DNA of 64,000 nt from Cryptomeria japonica (GCF_030272615.1 NC_081412.1:99383796-99447795), one strand, 5' to 3'. Shown: positions 1 through 13,000, counted from the first letter of the stretch. Notes: generated by a model from the letters alone, not told the origin. A program made the numbers and translations.

Positions 1-3000
1 ATAACCCTCCTTAGTTCCATATTTCCCCTTTTTGGATCCAGCCCAAATCAGTTCATCTGCTTTAGAGTTTAAAGTAGCACTTCTTGAGGATAGGATCCGA
101 GATAAGAGGGATCTTTCCTGGGCCGGAATGTTTAGATAATCCATTGACTTCCATCTCCATGTTTTAAGGCTCCCAATGTTGAATTCCTCTGCATAATCTT
201 TTACATGCACACCCCAAAGTTCTTCAAGGGTGGGTATGATCTTATTGAAGTTGTGAAGAGTATTTAAGGGAGGATGAGCCCCCCAGGAGTCTCTCCAAAA
301 AAGGGCATCTTGCCCATTACCAATGTTCCAAGTTAGCTTGTCTATTATGATATCTTTGCACTCCAGCATAAAGTTCCAGATTCTAGAACCTTTATGAGGG
401 TGGGTTGTCCTGAAGATACTTATCGGATCTTGGTTATGTAGGTATTTATTATAAAGGGTACGTGCCCATTTGACTTTGGGGTTAGTATACATTCACCATA
501 CTAGCTTGGCACCCAACGCTTTGCTTTGGATTTTTAGATCTTTGATGCCCAGACCCCCCATCTCCTTAGGTAAGCATATCTAATCCCAAGCAATCATTGG
601 CAGTCTGAATTTGTCTTCAGAGCCTTGCCAAAAAAAGGTCCTTATGTGTTTTGTGATCTCCTTTCTCTTAGATGTGGGAAGGTCCATGCATGAGAGTTGG
701 TAAATTGGCATAGCTGAGAGAACCGACTTGATCATAGTGGCCTTACCGGCAGAGGATAACCATTTTCCTTTCCATGAGGAGATCCTATTTGTGATTTTGG
801 AGACTACCTGATCCCATAGTTTGGATGATCTAATACCCTTGTCTAAGGGGAGTCCCGGGTATTTACACAGTAATTCTCCTATTTTGTAATTAAGGATATT
901 AAGGATTTTCCTTTGGAGTTCTTTATTTGTGTTAAAAAAGGTTATGTTGGACTTCAAAGTGTTGATCTCTTGTCCAGAGATGGTGGTGTAGTTGTTTAGG
1001 ATTTTTTTAATTACTTTTGCTTCTATAGTATTGCTCAATCAAAACAACATGGTATCATCAACAAATTGTTGATGGGTAATAGGTTCCATGTCAGAGGTAA
1101 TTTTAATACCGGTTAGCTGTTCTATTTCTCTTGCCCTGTTGAAAATTCTTCCCAGTGATTCTGCCATGATGATGAAAAGAAAGGGGGAGAGGGGATCCCC
1201 CTGTCTGAGACCTCTAGAGATTTCAAAAAAGCCTTCTGAGTCCCCATTGACTAGGATTGAGACCCTAGGTGTAGCGATGCATTCAAAGACCAGATTAATC
1301 TACTGCTTATTAAACCCAAAAGATTCAAGACATTTGCAAAGAAAGTGTCAGTCTACTTTATCATATGCTTTTTTAATATCTAGTTTGATCATCATGCTTG
1401 GTACCTTATTGTTTTGTACTGAATGGATAGCTTTCTGAGCAATGATTATACCATCATAAATGGATCTGTCAATCACAAAACCTATTTGTTCCTCACTAAT
1501 AATTATGGAGAGAAGGTTGTGTAGTCTGTTTGCCATTATTTTTGGTGAGTAATTTATAAAGGGTATTACATAATGCTATTGGACGGAAATCCTCAAAACT
1601 ATCCACTATTTCCTTTTTTGGGATTAAAGCTATGAATGTGTTGTTTAGTTCTCTAAGAATTTTCCCTGAGTTTCTAATCCCTTCTAAGGCCTCTGTGATT
1701 TCCTTACCCATGAAGCTCTAACATTTTTGGAAAAAGTGTGTTGGGAACCCGTCAGGGCCAGGGGCCTTATCCGGACCCATTTGAAATAAAGCTAATTCTA
1801 CTTCTTCCAAAGTTAGTTTTTTATTAAGCATCAAGTTGTGTTCTTTAGATATTAATTTTGGGATGTGTTTTGAGAATTCGCTCTCCTTAGTCCATTTAGA
1901 GCCTTCAATATTGTTAAGGATAGTATCGAAATACTCAACTACTGCCTTGGCTATCAACTCAAGATTATCACTAAAGACACCTGATACCAATTTAATCTTG
2001 TTGGTTTTGTTGATGGCTCTATGTTGTTTTGTGCTATTATGAAAGAATCTTGTGTTTCTATCCCCAGCCTCTAGCCAATGATCCCTAGATTTTTGTTTCC
2101 AATATATTTCTTCTCGGGCTAAGATTTCTTCATACCGAGCCAGATTGATTTTTTCCTTTTGATATAAAGTGTTATTCATCCCAAACCTGATTACTTCCTC
2201 ATTAGTTTGCTCCATTTCTTTCTCAATCTCTATTTTTTGTGTGAAGATATTACCAAAGTGTATTTTATTCCAGATTGTTAATTGTTGCTTTATCTTTTTA
2301 AGTTTGGTTACTACTTTGAATGTCTTAGAGCCTATGACTTTAGTTTCATTCCACCACTTTTCAATTAGTTGTAATAGATTTTCATCCCTGAGCCACATTT
2401 TTTCAAAGCGAAAGGGGGTTTTGGTTGGCTTTAGTTCTTCTGACATAATTAATTGGACCGGGAAATGGTTCTATCCTGAGAACGGGAGGACAGAGGATTC
2501 AAAAGACTGTGATAGATTTCCACAGAGGAAGAATCTATCAAGTTTTTTCTGCAATGTTGCAAAAACCTTGTCTTCTGTTATTCCAAGTGAAAGCATCATT
2601 TCTGGTTTTCAATTCCAACAAGTTACATTTATGAATCTAGTCCTTGAAATCCAGACATGATTGAGTCATTTTATTATTACCACCCCATTTTTCCTTGGGG
2701 TTCAAAATTGCATTGAAATCCCCACCAATTATGTATGTTTGTTCAATGTCACTTAGAAGGAAATTCTCAATTTCATCCCAGACTTGTCTTTTTTCTTGTG
2801 TTTGGATAGGGCCATAGACATTAATTATAATAAAATTTAAGTTACTTTTGATGCTTATAACCCTGCCACACATCCAATTTGGGTTTCTTCTTATAAGTTT
2901 GAAGGATATTTGCCTAGGGTCCCATATGATGGCCAATCCACCTGATGCTCCACAAGCAGTTTGTCCTTCAAGTTCTCTAATACCTAATTTTTTGTTTAGG

Positions 3001-3137
3001 TTTGTTAGTTCGCTTTTATTTAGTTTGGTTTCCTGTATTAAGAATAATTCTGGATTGTATTTAGCAATGCACCACTTAAAGATACATTGCTTGTTAGGGG
3101 CATTCATGTCCCTAACATTCCAAGTGAGGAGTTTCAT
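1..3137 (-). pseudogene. LINE ORF2: endonuclease and reverse transcriptase
   Basis: ORF2 makes the enzyme that nicks the target and reverse transcribes the LINE RNA. Residues 1-166 (3137-2637) are an exonuclease-endonuclease-phosphatase domain: LLTWNVRDMN at the start, 'LIQETKL' (catalytic Glu), 'INVYGP' and 'IGGDFNAIL' near its end. After a frame change, 2446-1718 holds the linker with 'WLEAGDRNTRFFHN' and the RT entry motif KAPGPDGFP. Continuing pieces at 1711-1496, 1536-1348 and 1347-580 carry FRPIALCN, DIKKAYDKVD, GLRQGDPLSPFLF and the catalytic FVDD (about 1060-1071), followed by the thumb region. The 580-1 segment should hold the C-terminal zinc-binding part. At least two frameshifts and several stops show it is dead. 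Confidence 0.88.
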
Positions 3138-4755
3138 AACCTTGTGGGAAGGTTCTTCCCCTTCCCTGCCTCAAAAAGGTTTGTGATTTTAGTCTGACCC
3201 ACAGCGCTTCCAGCTTTGGTAAGTAATTCAGAAATTGATTTTCTCCCATGCTTTTTTAGGTCAGAGGCATAATCCGGGGGAGAGAATTCCTCAATGGTTT
3301 TAGCTATCCCTAGGCTGTCCAATTTCTCTAATGTGACCTCATAAATGGGGTTTTGTGCCGCATCCTCGATTATGTTAGATTTGCATAACTCTCGAGCTAG
3401 CAGTGTTTTTTGTAATGCTAGTTCATCCTCATCAGCTATTTCATCAATAAATAGTTCAATGAGGTCATTTGTAACTGAGTTGCCAACATACTCAAGTATG
3501 CATTTATCTTCTATTTCCCTCCTTGCATCCCCATTCATATCCATATTGTTGTTATTTGTGTTGGGATTTTTTTCCTTTTTGTTTTTTGTTTTTTTATTTT
3601 TTCCTTTTTTTTTCTTGTTCTTTTTCTTTTTTTTAAGCCTTTAACCATATCTTCTTCATGCAGAATGAGGTATTTTAGTACTTCAACCTTCTCCTCCGAA
3701 TTTTCCTTGTAATCTGATGAAGCCTCCAGGTTAACAGGGTTGGCCTTTGACCTCGAGGGGCTATTAACTATACCTTCATCGCTCATTTCCATGGACACCA
3801 TGTCTACTAATGGTGTAGCATTTTGCAAATCACTTACTTTATTCACTCTATCTATCCTTCATTGTTCCCTCACAGGTGCCTTAAGTGTGTTTTCTTTTTC
3901 GCCTACTACCTTTTTATAAATGTTTTCTGACTCCTTAGCCCAGGGATTTTGTTTGTTAAACACAAAACCACCCATAGGATTGAATTTTATGTTTAGATCC
4001 AAAGCAGTCTTAGCCTTAGAACATTCTTTCTTTGTATTTTGAAAAAGGGGGATCACAGTCCTGGACGTGATGCCATCCGTGAGGATCTCCGATTGAATTT
4101 CATATATTGAGTAGTTTGTGATAATTTTGATGGGTTCTAATGTTAATTTACCTATCTCAACGTTGGCTAGAATTCTGATATCAAAGGATTCCATGTAATT
4201 ATCCTCCAGACCCTCAAACCCTCCTAAAAAATCCCCTAATTTTTTAAGGACTTGGCTATGGATTAATTCTACCGGTAGATGGGGAAATCGAAACCATTTT
4301 GGTACCCTAAGTTTCTCAAAGTCTGTGGGAGAGAAATTGGGTTTCCAATTAAAAATTTTGAAACAGTAACCTTTAAAGAATCTATGATTGTTTCTAAGTA
4401 AATTATTTTTGAGATCACCAAAATTGCATTTAATAAACAAAAAATCATTATCTAAGCAAGTAATACTTATCTGATTTCCCGTGATGGACTTCAACCATTG
4501 AAGGACCTCAGAGGTCGAAGCTCCAAAACCAAACCATTTTCCAAAGAGCCCTTGATCATTGTAACATTCCCACAATTCGTTTGTATGTTTGTCGCTTATT
4601 ATCATAATGTTATATGTGTTGAAGCATGACAACTTTTGCATGTTTGCAGGGCATTGCTTAGGGAAGAAACCCTCCCTTCTTCGGGTGGCAGAATTTGAAC
4701 TTATCGAGTAGGGTTTTCTTACCCCTAGTTTTGTTCTATTTGCCCCAGAGGCCAC
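3134..4755 (-). pseudogene. LINE ORF1 (DUF4283-like RNA-binding protein)
   Basis: ORF1 of the LINE. LINE ORF1 proteins normally coat the element RNA. The first segment (4755-3859, 298 aa) has the look of the plant LINE/DUF4283 domain: an alternating hydrophobic fold with a WFGFGAST turn, then 'RVPKWFRFPHLPVELI'. A stop separates it from a Lys-rich segment in the same frame (3846-3535), and a frame change leads into 3544-3134, an acidic tail. The ORF1 stop overlaps the ORF2 start in an ATGA arrangement at 3137-3134, a typical termination-reinitiation layout. One stop and one frameshift make it a pseudogene. The domain assignment is by eye. Confidence 0.7.
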
Positions 4756-5280
4756 ATCACCATGTTCTCGAGAAAAAGTCTCTGCTTGGGAGAGTGCAAC
4801 CTAGAAGACCATCCCTTGTTAGGGAGCCAATTTTTCGGTAAAACTTGTGAATTATTGTGGAGAACCCCCTTCTTTTGAGGAGAAGAATTTGCTTGATTTT
4901 TACAGGGTGTCCTTGTGAACCGCCGAGTCTGTTTCTAGTCCGGCTTTGCCATAGAAAAGGAGGGACCTTTTGTTTGCCCTAGGTTGAGAAGTAGCCCCTT
5001 TGGAGCCCCCACAACCAGTTTGCTAATCTCATTGAGCTTTAAAATCGTTGAATTTGCCCTTGTAGCACATGAACAAGACGGATTCAAGGCATCGAATCTA
5101 TTTGAGGTGATTACGGCTTTTTTATGGACCCTTTGAGGAGAAAAACCAGTCTGCCATATCCCATGAAACCTCTCCTGCCCACAGGGTGTTTCGAAGGGTT
5201 TGCAGAGAAGCCTCTATCGTTCGCATGCATTCGCATTTTTATTAAGTTCTTTCTCTGAAATTTACTTCGGCTTTCTATTT
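4756..5280 (-). other. LINE 5' untranslated leader (approximate)
   Basis: No gene is seen. The sequence lies upstream of ORF1 on the minus strand and is more GC-balanced than the AT-rich stretch that starts near 5270, so the LINE 5' end is placed there. No promoter motif is clear. Confidence 0.4.
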
Positions 5281-7842
5281 TTTTTAATTAGTTATTAAAA
5301 AAAAATAGGAAAAAGTTTTAAAAACATAGTTAATCTTTTAATCTAGCTTTTTTTATTTTAGAAACGTTGCTTTAGCTTGAGCGCTCTGCGAATAGCATGG
5401 GTGCTCTGTCAGAATCCCACTCATTTTCAAAAATTTGAATTTTCAAATTTTTGTTAGCCACTAACCTTTTTTTTGTTTTTGGGCAAGCGCATGCGCTTTC
5501 GTGTGACGACTTGCAGGTATAACCTTTTTTTTTTAATATATATTTCTATATATTTTATTTTCAAACCCCCTACAGTGCATACGCAGGCGTTTCAGTGCCT
5601 GCGCAGGTGCTTCAGCGCAACTGTATATGAAACAGCACAAGCACTGTTTCCGCAGAATTTTTTGTATTGATCGGATTCTTTGAGCTTTTACAAGTTGGCC
5701 CAATTAGTCCAAGGCATTATCTGAGACTACTAACCTGTTTTTTGTAGAACATTGGTCCAAGACTCCACTTGTCAAATAATTCATTACTTAAACCATACGA
5801 CTACTAATTCATTATTTTTGTAGGTTGTCTAAGGAGATACAAGCAAACATTGCGTCTTTTAATTGTTTTCTTAGGAACTTAGATTTCATTGGGTAAAAGA
5901 ATTGTGTTTTATGTGTTTGAAGAGAGCATAAAGGTAGGATAGTATGCTCTTGTCTATATAGACAATCAGAAATCTAGACCCTTGAAACTTTTCTAGTTTG
6001 CTTGCATGCTCTTTACCCTTAGCGGGCCTACCCTTCCAATTTGTTTGGCACACTCGCATAGGCATTGGTGAGAGGGGAATGACCCAAGTGAGTACGGCTA
6101 AAACCCAAGCATTCCAAATCACTATAATAAATAGGCCTCTTGGGATGAAAATCTCGGAGGATGGAGCTATTTGAGATTTTACTCTCATATCGGGCATTTT
6201 GTAGGACCTTTAGGTCTCAATCACTCTTATGTGACTACATCTTGCTTGGTACTTTGTAGGGCTATAGGCCTCAATTTCACTTGTGTGACTACAAAGGGTA
6301 GTCTTCTAATGGAAACCCTCACTAAGAGATCTAGGATTAGAGGCCACCTGGTTCACCTTAAAAAGGTGGATAATCTTTGTGCAAGGAAGATAGTAACTCC
6401 TCCAAGAGACTTGCCATATTGTTCCCCCATTAGCATTTGGAGTCGGCTAATACGATGTTGAGAATCCATTGCATGAGACTCAGCGGTCGTATTCTGATTA
6501 GCCATTGGTTGTGTACTTGAGTCAGCAAGCAAAGGTTTTCCTCCCCAACCAACTTCCTAGGATAGCATGTTGTTCTTGATGTCTCTATTTGAGTTAATGG
6601 CCAATGTGTTTTCTAAGTTTTCTTGCCAATAGTATAATTGGTATATCCAAGTCAATATCCTAGTAATCATATTCCAAGTCCAAGTCACCTTTTGTCACAT
6701 TATAATCCAAGTCAAGCATAATCCAAGTCATAGTCCCTAGTCATCCTTACGTCATGTCCTAGTCATACCCAAGTCATGTCCTAGTTTTGTCCTAGTCATA
6801 TCCTATTCCAATTTTGAACCAACATTAATCAAAGTCCAATTCGCATTCAAGTCCAAATTTTCCACCAAGTCAAATTGCGTCGAAGCGCCGCCCGCCTCAT
6901 GTTTCATAAGCCAAAGTTGTACAAGTATCCTAAGAAATCAATCCATCATCCAATCAAGAAGAAGAAGCTCACACAAGCACAACTCATTAGACTTTGAAAG
7001 TTTAGGTATACCAACCACAAACTCTTGCTCAAGCATAGGACCTTTTTGCACCGATATAATGATTATATTCATGGTCATAGCAATGAGTTTGATGCTAGTG
7101 ATGAACTAAGAGTCTGAGCTTTACACCAAGGATTCAGTTTGTCTTTCAATACCAAGTATCATCAAAATCAGGGTGGTCACATACCTTCATACAATTCACC
7201 ATTCGAACCTATCACTTATTGAGTTATTTCCATATCAAGGATAATTTAGCCATCAAGTTCTTCTAGACATCACTATCACCCTTCTTTGATATTTCACCAT
7301 CAACCTTTTCTAAGGACTTAGCACATCAATTAATCTTTAATCAATCATATTTGATCAAATCAATCATTTTTAATCAAACATCCTTCAATCAAATCAACCT
7401 CACCTTAAGGTTTTATGCCTTGTGAAGTTCTATTTAGACCTCATCTTTAATCAATTAATCATTTGGCCTTTGTGCTTGGGAAAGAATCTCCCCCAAGTAA
7501 TTTTGCCTCATCCTTTGAGTCAATCAAGACTCTTATCCTACGTCTTTATTTTGCTTTGGATCATTAGTCAATCCTTAGTAGAAAAGAGACTTTGATCATT
7601 ATCCTAAGGTCTAAATTTTACCCAACTTGGTTTTTACCTTGCTTGTGGTTTCATCAACATCTCCCACCTACAATCCTCATCCAAGGACTAAGGTGAAACC
7701 TTAATCAAACTTGTGTCCTAATCCAAGGACCCCATCAATCAATGTATCCAATTTCATCAAATCCAAATCAAATCCAAAATTTTTGCTAAGTCCTTTCATC
7801 AAGCCTTTTTCTTCCAATTGATCTTTTTAAGGTTATTCTTGT
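5280..7842 (+). other. gypsy-1 leader (2.5 kb) before gag
   Basis: No gene is seen. The stretch has AT-rich sequence to 5470, then GC-containing short repeats at 5480-5660 (variants of GCGCAGGYGYTTCAG), then mixed sequence rich in AATCAA/TCATC. Its length is close to that of the gypsy-2 leader (48866-51349), and short blocks such as the tct-gaatagc / tct-gattagc region (around 6490-6510) look related. This supports its reading as the untranslated leader upstream of gag. The primer-binding site is not visible here. Confidence 0.55.
6640..6860 (+). repeat. Degenerate AAGTCATGTCCTAGTC-type repeat in leader
   Basis: Variants of 'CCAAGTC' and 'AGTCATGTCCTAGTCA' recur about a dozen times with irregular spacing, for example at 6655-6690 and 6715-6800. 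The array is too degenerate for a fixed period. No function is suggested. Confidence 0.6.
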
Positions 7843-8555
7843 ATGGTCACAACTCGATCTCAAAATAAAAAGATTGTCAAACAACAATATGGCATGTCGG
7901 GCATTAGTGTCCTATATCAAGACCCCACACAAGATCCTACGCAAAGTGTGCAACCTGATATCCAAGATCCCCAACCACAAGGGGACCCTAACATGGTTGA
8001 TCAAGATGATCTCTCCCCAGAAGTACAAATGTTCCTAGAAGACTCATACAATCAAGAAATGATGGAGAAATTCATCCGACATAATCCTAGTGGTCTTCTA
8101 AAGACTGTTATTGAAAATGGAGCTCGCCTTCCCCCTGATTTTGATAGATCCATTCTTGGTCAACAAATACAAGGAGACTTTGCTCCTACCCAAATCATCA
8201 CACCTATCCTTCAACCCCAACCAATCGCACCCCCGCCTATCATTCAAACCCAATCAATAGCATTTGCGGTATCCATCCATGTGGCTTCCATTCCACCTTC
8301 TTCCTTCTTAACATCCATGCCAATATCCAATCCAATCACATCTATTCTCCAACATGCTTCTATGCCATCTTCTTCTACCCAACCACATGTCTCTATTCCA
8401 CAATCTTATATTCCTCTCAATAATATTTCTAATTTCATCCATGCTTCACTTCCTCCCATCATAGAAATTTGTGGGTCACAACCAATTGTCACTCAAGTCC
8501 CTGTGATATTGGTCATCACATCTCACATCCCCGCTTCTTCATCGTATCAATACAT
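7843..8555 (+). pseudogene. gypsy-1 gag, N-terminal part
   Basis: This is the start of gag, the structural protein that packages element RNA. The ATG at 7843 is the first in-frame start after the leader, and the N-terminus MVTTRSQNK is a typical basic gag start. The region is Pro/Gln/Ser-rich and low in complexity and contains 'MMEKFIRHNPSGLLKTVIENGARLPPDFD', matching the gypsy-2 gag segment with 'AQSGAKIPHDFD'. The frame is open to 8555, where a solo LTR begins. The frame resumes in phase after the insertion at 9916, so the break comes from the insertion alone. Confidence 0.8.
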
Positions 8556-9910
8556 TGTTGGCATTGCATGAAGATTGCATTGAAGAAGTATAGTATTGTC
8601 ATTGATGTTAATAGCAACCGATAATGAAGCAGTAAAGCAATCGGTAATAATGCAATGAAGGCAACCGATCGGTATTGAAGCAGAACCCTAACCGATTGAG
8701 CTTGGAGATTGGTTGTGATGATGTATGACCGAATGATGATCGGTGATGAATATGCCACGTATGCATGTTGCACGTGATGAGTTTTGAAATGTATTTGGTG
8801 CATAAGAGATAATCGTTTATCTTGGGAATGATCAATTGCATAGTATGAAATGAAAAACATGTGATGAGCTACAAGATTCAAAGTGCGGTGATCCAGGAGC
8901 AGTTGAAGTTGTATAGAAGAATGTGTTATTGATTGCAATGTAATCTAATAGTCACAGATCGAACCGATGTGTTTGTAATTTCTATGAGAATTGTAGGGTT
9001 TATGTTGTGTTACCGACCTAATGTATTTATTTTTAAGGTCGATGGATTGTTTGAAAATGTGCTTGCAAAATTGGCTAAGTGTGATAGTGATTGTTGCAAA
9101 ACTAGGAGGTGTGTCTACAGAATATTGTGAAGGCAGATAGGAGCAGTAAATGATCTGATTCAACAAGGAATTGCTATTACCAGATCAACAAAGAACCTGT
9201 TGTTCTCTAACCATTACAATAGTAAAATCCCTTAACTAGGTAAGCTTTAATAGGCTTGTTGTTGAAATCCTCTAACTAGGTGATCCATTAGCTTGGATTT
9301 GAAATCCTCCACCGAGGTTACCTTTAACAGGGTATTACCTTTAACAAGGTATTTGTACTCAATCCCTTAACCAGGTGGTCCTTAATCGAATCTGTTCCTC
9401 ACAGGACATTATTGTATAAGCTTCTAACAAGGCTTGGCTCCTAACAAGGTGAACTTCAGAAGAGTTCAAAATACTTGTGGGTATTCATCCCCACTGTGTT
9501 TTTCCCATTTAGGTTTCCACGTGAAAAATCATTGTTTCAAGTGGTGAATGATTTTGTGGATGTGTTTTGATATGGTTGGTATGAATGATTGGTAAATCAA
9601 CTTAGATATATTAAAATGACTGGAAATGATCTTAAACATGTTATTACTGGTATTAGTGAAGTTATTTAAGGTTTTGGTCAAATGTAATTTAAGTTTCAGA
9701 TTATTGCATTATATCATTGATGTATTTGGTCAACCAGTAAGGTTTGACAGTGTTGTTGTATTTTTTGTTTAAAGTGTCTAAACTGGTTAGTTTTATGAGT
9801 TGTTTCTAAGTTGGAATTAATTTTGGTGAAAGTTTAGTTAATTTTCTATCTATTGATTCACCCCCCCTCTAAGTAGTTGATCGGATCTTTATAGTTTCAT
9901 CATATTATCA
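8556..9910 (+). mobile_element. Solo LTR of a Ty1/copia-type element, TACAT target duplication
   Basis: A 1355-bp LTR starts TGTTGGCATTGC and ends TATTATCA. It is flanked by perfect 5-bp direct repeats TACAT at 8551-8555 and 9911-9915. Its start resembles the copia 3' LTR at 55172 (TGTTGGCAAT). It also shares the 'CCCACTGTGTTTTTCCC' block (near 9500) and 'GATTCACCCCCCC' block near its end with the copia LTR at 52104-52819. No internal region or second LTR is present, so it is a solo LTR left by LTR-LTR recombination. Between 9220 and 9450 it has repeated AACAAGGT/AACTAGGT motifs. It splits the gypsy-1 gag. Confidence 0.92.
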
Positions 9911-9915
9911 TACAT

Positions 9916-11780
9916 TAATAGCGGTGGTACAACTTCCATGACTCATCCAATATTAGGGGCAAACACAACCCATCGTGTCCAAAATCCGCAACAAGATATC
10001 ATCAAGGAAATACAGGACATGAAAAACATCATCAAAAACATGAAGGAAGGGACTAACAAGAGAAAACCTTATTCGTTTGAGGAATTTTGTCCTTGTCCTT
10101 ATGACCCGTCGATATCAGTTGCACCTCACCCACTAGGGTTTGAGATGCCTAAGTTCACAAAGTATGAGGGCCAAGGGGGACCCCAAGACCATGTCTGTGA
10201 GTTTCATATCTTATGTCAAGAAGTCTCCTATAGTTATTTATACCTTTGAAGGCTCTTCCCTAAGAGTCTCATAGGAGACTCTCTTGCATGGTTCTCATCC
10301 TTGTCGCGAGGTTCTATCACATCCATCCTAGACTTAGCAGAAAAGTTTGTAGCCCACTATGCCTATAACATTGTCAATGATGTTTCTATTATGGACCTTT
10401 GTAACACAAAGTAGAGGCCTAGAGAAACTTTCACTAACTTCTTGCAAATGTGGCGACACCTTATCAAGAAATTCTATTGGGATATGCCAGAACAACATCA
10501 AATTAAATTATTTAAGAAAAATATGGTGCTCAAACTATCAAAACCCTTGACATCTTAATGCATAAAGTCTTTCTAGAAATTGACTGATAAGGGCCTAGCC
10601 CATTGAACGTGTCTTGTTAGAGGAAGGTACCCTAAAACATTATCAAAACTCAGGTCAAAATTCCTCCTCTTATCACAATGACAAACCAAAATTTTGGTCT
10701 AAGAACAAGAACGTAGTCAATGATGGTGTTACTGACGCAAAATGGGTTCATACCGTGGCTGCTCCTCCAAAGTCCACCACCACTAATCGCCAATTCATCT
10801 CTCATCAAAATAATCAAAATCAATCTCAAAAGCCTCCCAACAATATTTTTGTTTAGGGGCGACCACCCTAATCCAACAATAGGGCTCCAAGAGAGTATAC
10901 TCCTCTTGCTAAGCCCATTAAGGTTGTGTTCCAAAAGCTTGTCCAGGCGAGTGCGATCATTTTTCCAATAACTCACTCATTTGATCCTAATCAACCTAAG
11001 CCTAGGTGGTACAATGAGAATGAGTATTGTGGATATCATCGTATCAATGGGTATGATACATGAAAGTGTATGAAGCTAAAGATTTACATATAAGAGCTCA
11101 TTTATAAGGGTGATATTGAAGTAGCGACAAGGAAACCTGGTAATAACAATGACAAACTCAAGATGTACCAAGAACCTTTCCCGAAACATTACAAAGGCAA
11201 GGGATCATCATTTAATACCGTGAACAAAGATTATAACAATCATATAATATGTTTTGACTTTTTTGTGGGTCGCATTGAGCCTGTAGATAATCATGTCAAT
11301 GTCATCACTATCTAGGGAGCTAATCCTCCCCCTTCCCAAAGCAAACCTAGGATCACTGTTCAGGGTGATCCCACCCCGTCTCAACCAGCAAGCAAACCTA
11401 ACCCTTCTAAGATAGTCATTCAAGGCACCACATCTTCTGCTTCTCACTTTTAGAATGATTGCAATGTAACTACCCACCAAGGGAGAGTAACTGTCCAAGG
11501 AGCGCCTCCTCCGTCGAACCCGCCCCCCATGTCATCCAGTTGTCGATATGATCTCCTTGACCATCTTGGGAAGACCCTCACACATATCTCCATCTAAGAG
11601 CTCCTCAAGACCTCCCCTATCCATAAGGAGATTTTGGAACAAGCCCTCCTTGACTCACGTGTCCCCGACAACATAAATGCTGCACAATTCGAAGCCTATA
11701 TTGGAAATCTCGCTGCCCAGAAACACCTCATTTTTACCTCCAATGACGCTTTTGCATATGAGGACCATAACAAACCATTT
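9916..11780 (+). pseudogene. gypsy-1 gag, central and C-terminal part
   Basis: Gag continues after the solo LTR in the frame of 7843-8555. The stretch at 9938-10249 has 'FEEFCPCPYDPSISVAP' and 'PKFTKYEGQGGPQDHV', matching 'MRDICPYPFDKSIPMPP' and 'TKFDKYRGKGDPKAHI' in gypsy-2. Downstream the gag core (10250-10620) and a zinc-knuckle-like Cys-X2-His-X4-(His to Tyr)-X4-Cys segment near 11025-11070 are readable only with frame changes and stops. The 11300-11640 part corresponds to the linker before the protease. Frameshifts make it non-functional. Confidence 0.75.
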
Positions 11781-13000
11781 CATATTGAAGCCCTTATCTA
11801 GAAACACAAGGTTAAATGCATCTTGATAGATTATGGATCTAGACTCAATCTTTGTACATATAGGTTAATAAAGCAATTGGGGATTTTTGAGGACCTAGTT
11901 GATACATTAGGAAAAATCACAATCAAATCCTATAATGATGTAGAAAGGGTTTCTAAAGAAATGATTATCTTGCCTCTTCAAGTGGGCCCTATTACAATTG
12001 AGACCCCTTTCCAAGTTTTGGATCTTGATCTCCCCTATAACATCCTCCTCAGACGCCTGTGGATTCATTCCCTTCAAGTTGTTCCTTCTACTTACCATTA
12101 ATGCATCAAATTTACCTTCAATGGTAGAAAGATCACTATCAAAGGTGATCCACAACCCTTTCAGTATTGCAAGCTCTTAGAGGGAAAACATTCATATCAT
12201 TACCTGTTAAACATACCAACTCCAACTCCCCCATCTGATGCATCTAAAGTCACCTCCACCTCATTTCAAACAGAGCCCAAAGTCAAGATCCTGGACAATG
12301 GATCTGGAGAATACAAACTCAAGGATGTCTTATTAATAGGAAATCTCCCCTTGTCTCCTATGTGATTTGGTAAGCCCAAAGAAATAAAAAAAGATTAGAA
12401 ACCCGTTATACAATATAAAGGATACTACCTTTAAACAATGGGGTCCACTTGATGAGGAAAGTCTAGAGACATATGTTTCTTCATGGTTGTACCGGGAAGA
12501 AGATGAAGATCCAACAAAAATACCCAAGAAGATGTATCCAAAAGCATCAACCATAGTGGAGAAGATGGGTTATAAAGGACATGGCTTGGGGCTGGAAGAG
12601 AAATGAATCAAAGCACCAATAAATCCCATCTCATACAAGTATAACAAGGGCTTGGGTTATACTAAAGTACCTAAGATCACTATCATTGGCACCCCGTCAA
12701 TTCCTTCTTTGGATGTTGAAGACTTTGATGAAGAGGAGTTCCGCGAAATACCTTTTGAATACGAAGATGACATCTTCTTTGACACCCACATCAACACCAT
12801 CACCCCCATAACCTCTTCCACCCCGCATGAATTGCAACTTGTTCACCCTGAGCTTATAGATTGGGACCAACAAGACAAACCTGCTTTAGATATTAGCGTC
12901 GATGATAATGCTCTCATGACTCTTTTGACTATGCACAATTTAGAAGACTACAACAAAGTTCATGGGATTCAATTACATGAAAAATGATACTTTGGTAATC
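11780..13000 (+). pseudogene. gypsy-1 protease and G-patch region
   Basis: The retropepsin-like segment (11823-12101) reads 'IDYGSRLNLCT', then LPLQVGPIT and 'DLPYNILL'. The expected catalytic Asp-Thr/Ser-Gly is Asp-Tyr-Gly here, where gypsy-2 has Asp-Gly-Gly. A G-patch remnant follows at about 12540-12600 (KMGYKGHGLG). Then comes an acidic linker (12652-12987) with 'DEEEFREIPFEYEDD', matching the gypsy-2 linker before RT. The part between protease and G-patch has several stops and frame changes. The protease role is inferred from position and from the LPYNILLG-type motif. Confidence 0.65.

Larger units (their letters stand above)
1..5280 (-). mobile_element. L1-type LINE retrotransposon, 3' end off window
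   Basis: A non-LTR retrotransposon lies on the minus strand, with its 5' end near 5240-5290 and its 3' part running off the window start. Order on the minus strand: an untranslated leader, ORF1 (4755 to 3134), then ORF2 with an AP-type endonuclease (3137 to 2637), a linker and reverse transcriptase (2446 to below 580). The RT shows APGPDG, FRPIALCN, LDIKKAYDKVD, GLRQGDPLSPFLF and FVDD blocks. Two frame changes and several stops make ORF2 inactive. It appears to have inserted into the leader or 5' end of the gypsy-1 element to its right. The 5' boundary is approximate, and the target duplication cannot be checked because the other end is missing. Confidence 0.9.

Noticed and set aside
11208-11498. 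Minus-strand ORF opposite gypsy-1 gag
   Set aside because: It is a shadow of the gag C-terminal region, with no recognisable motif.
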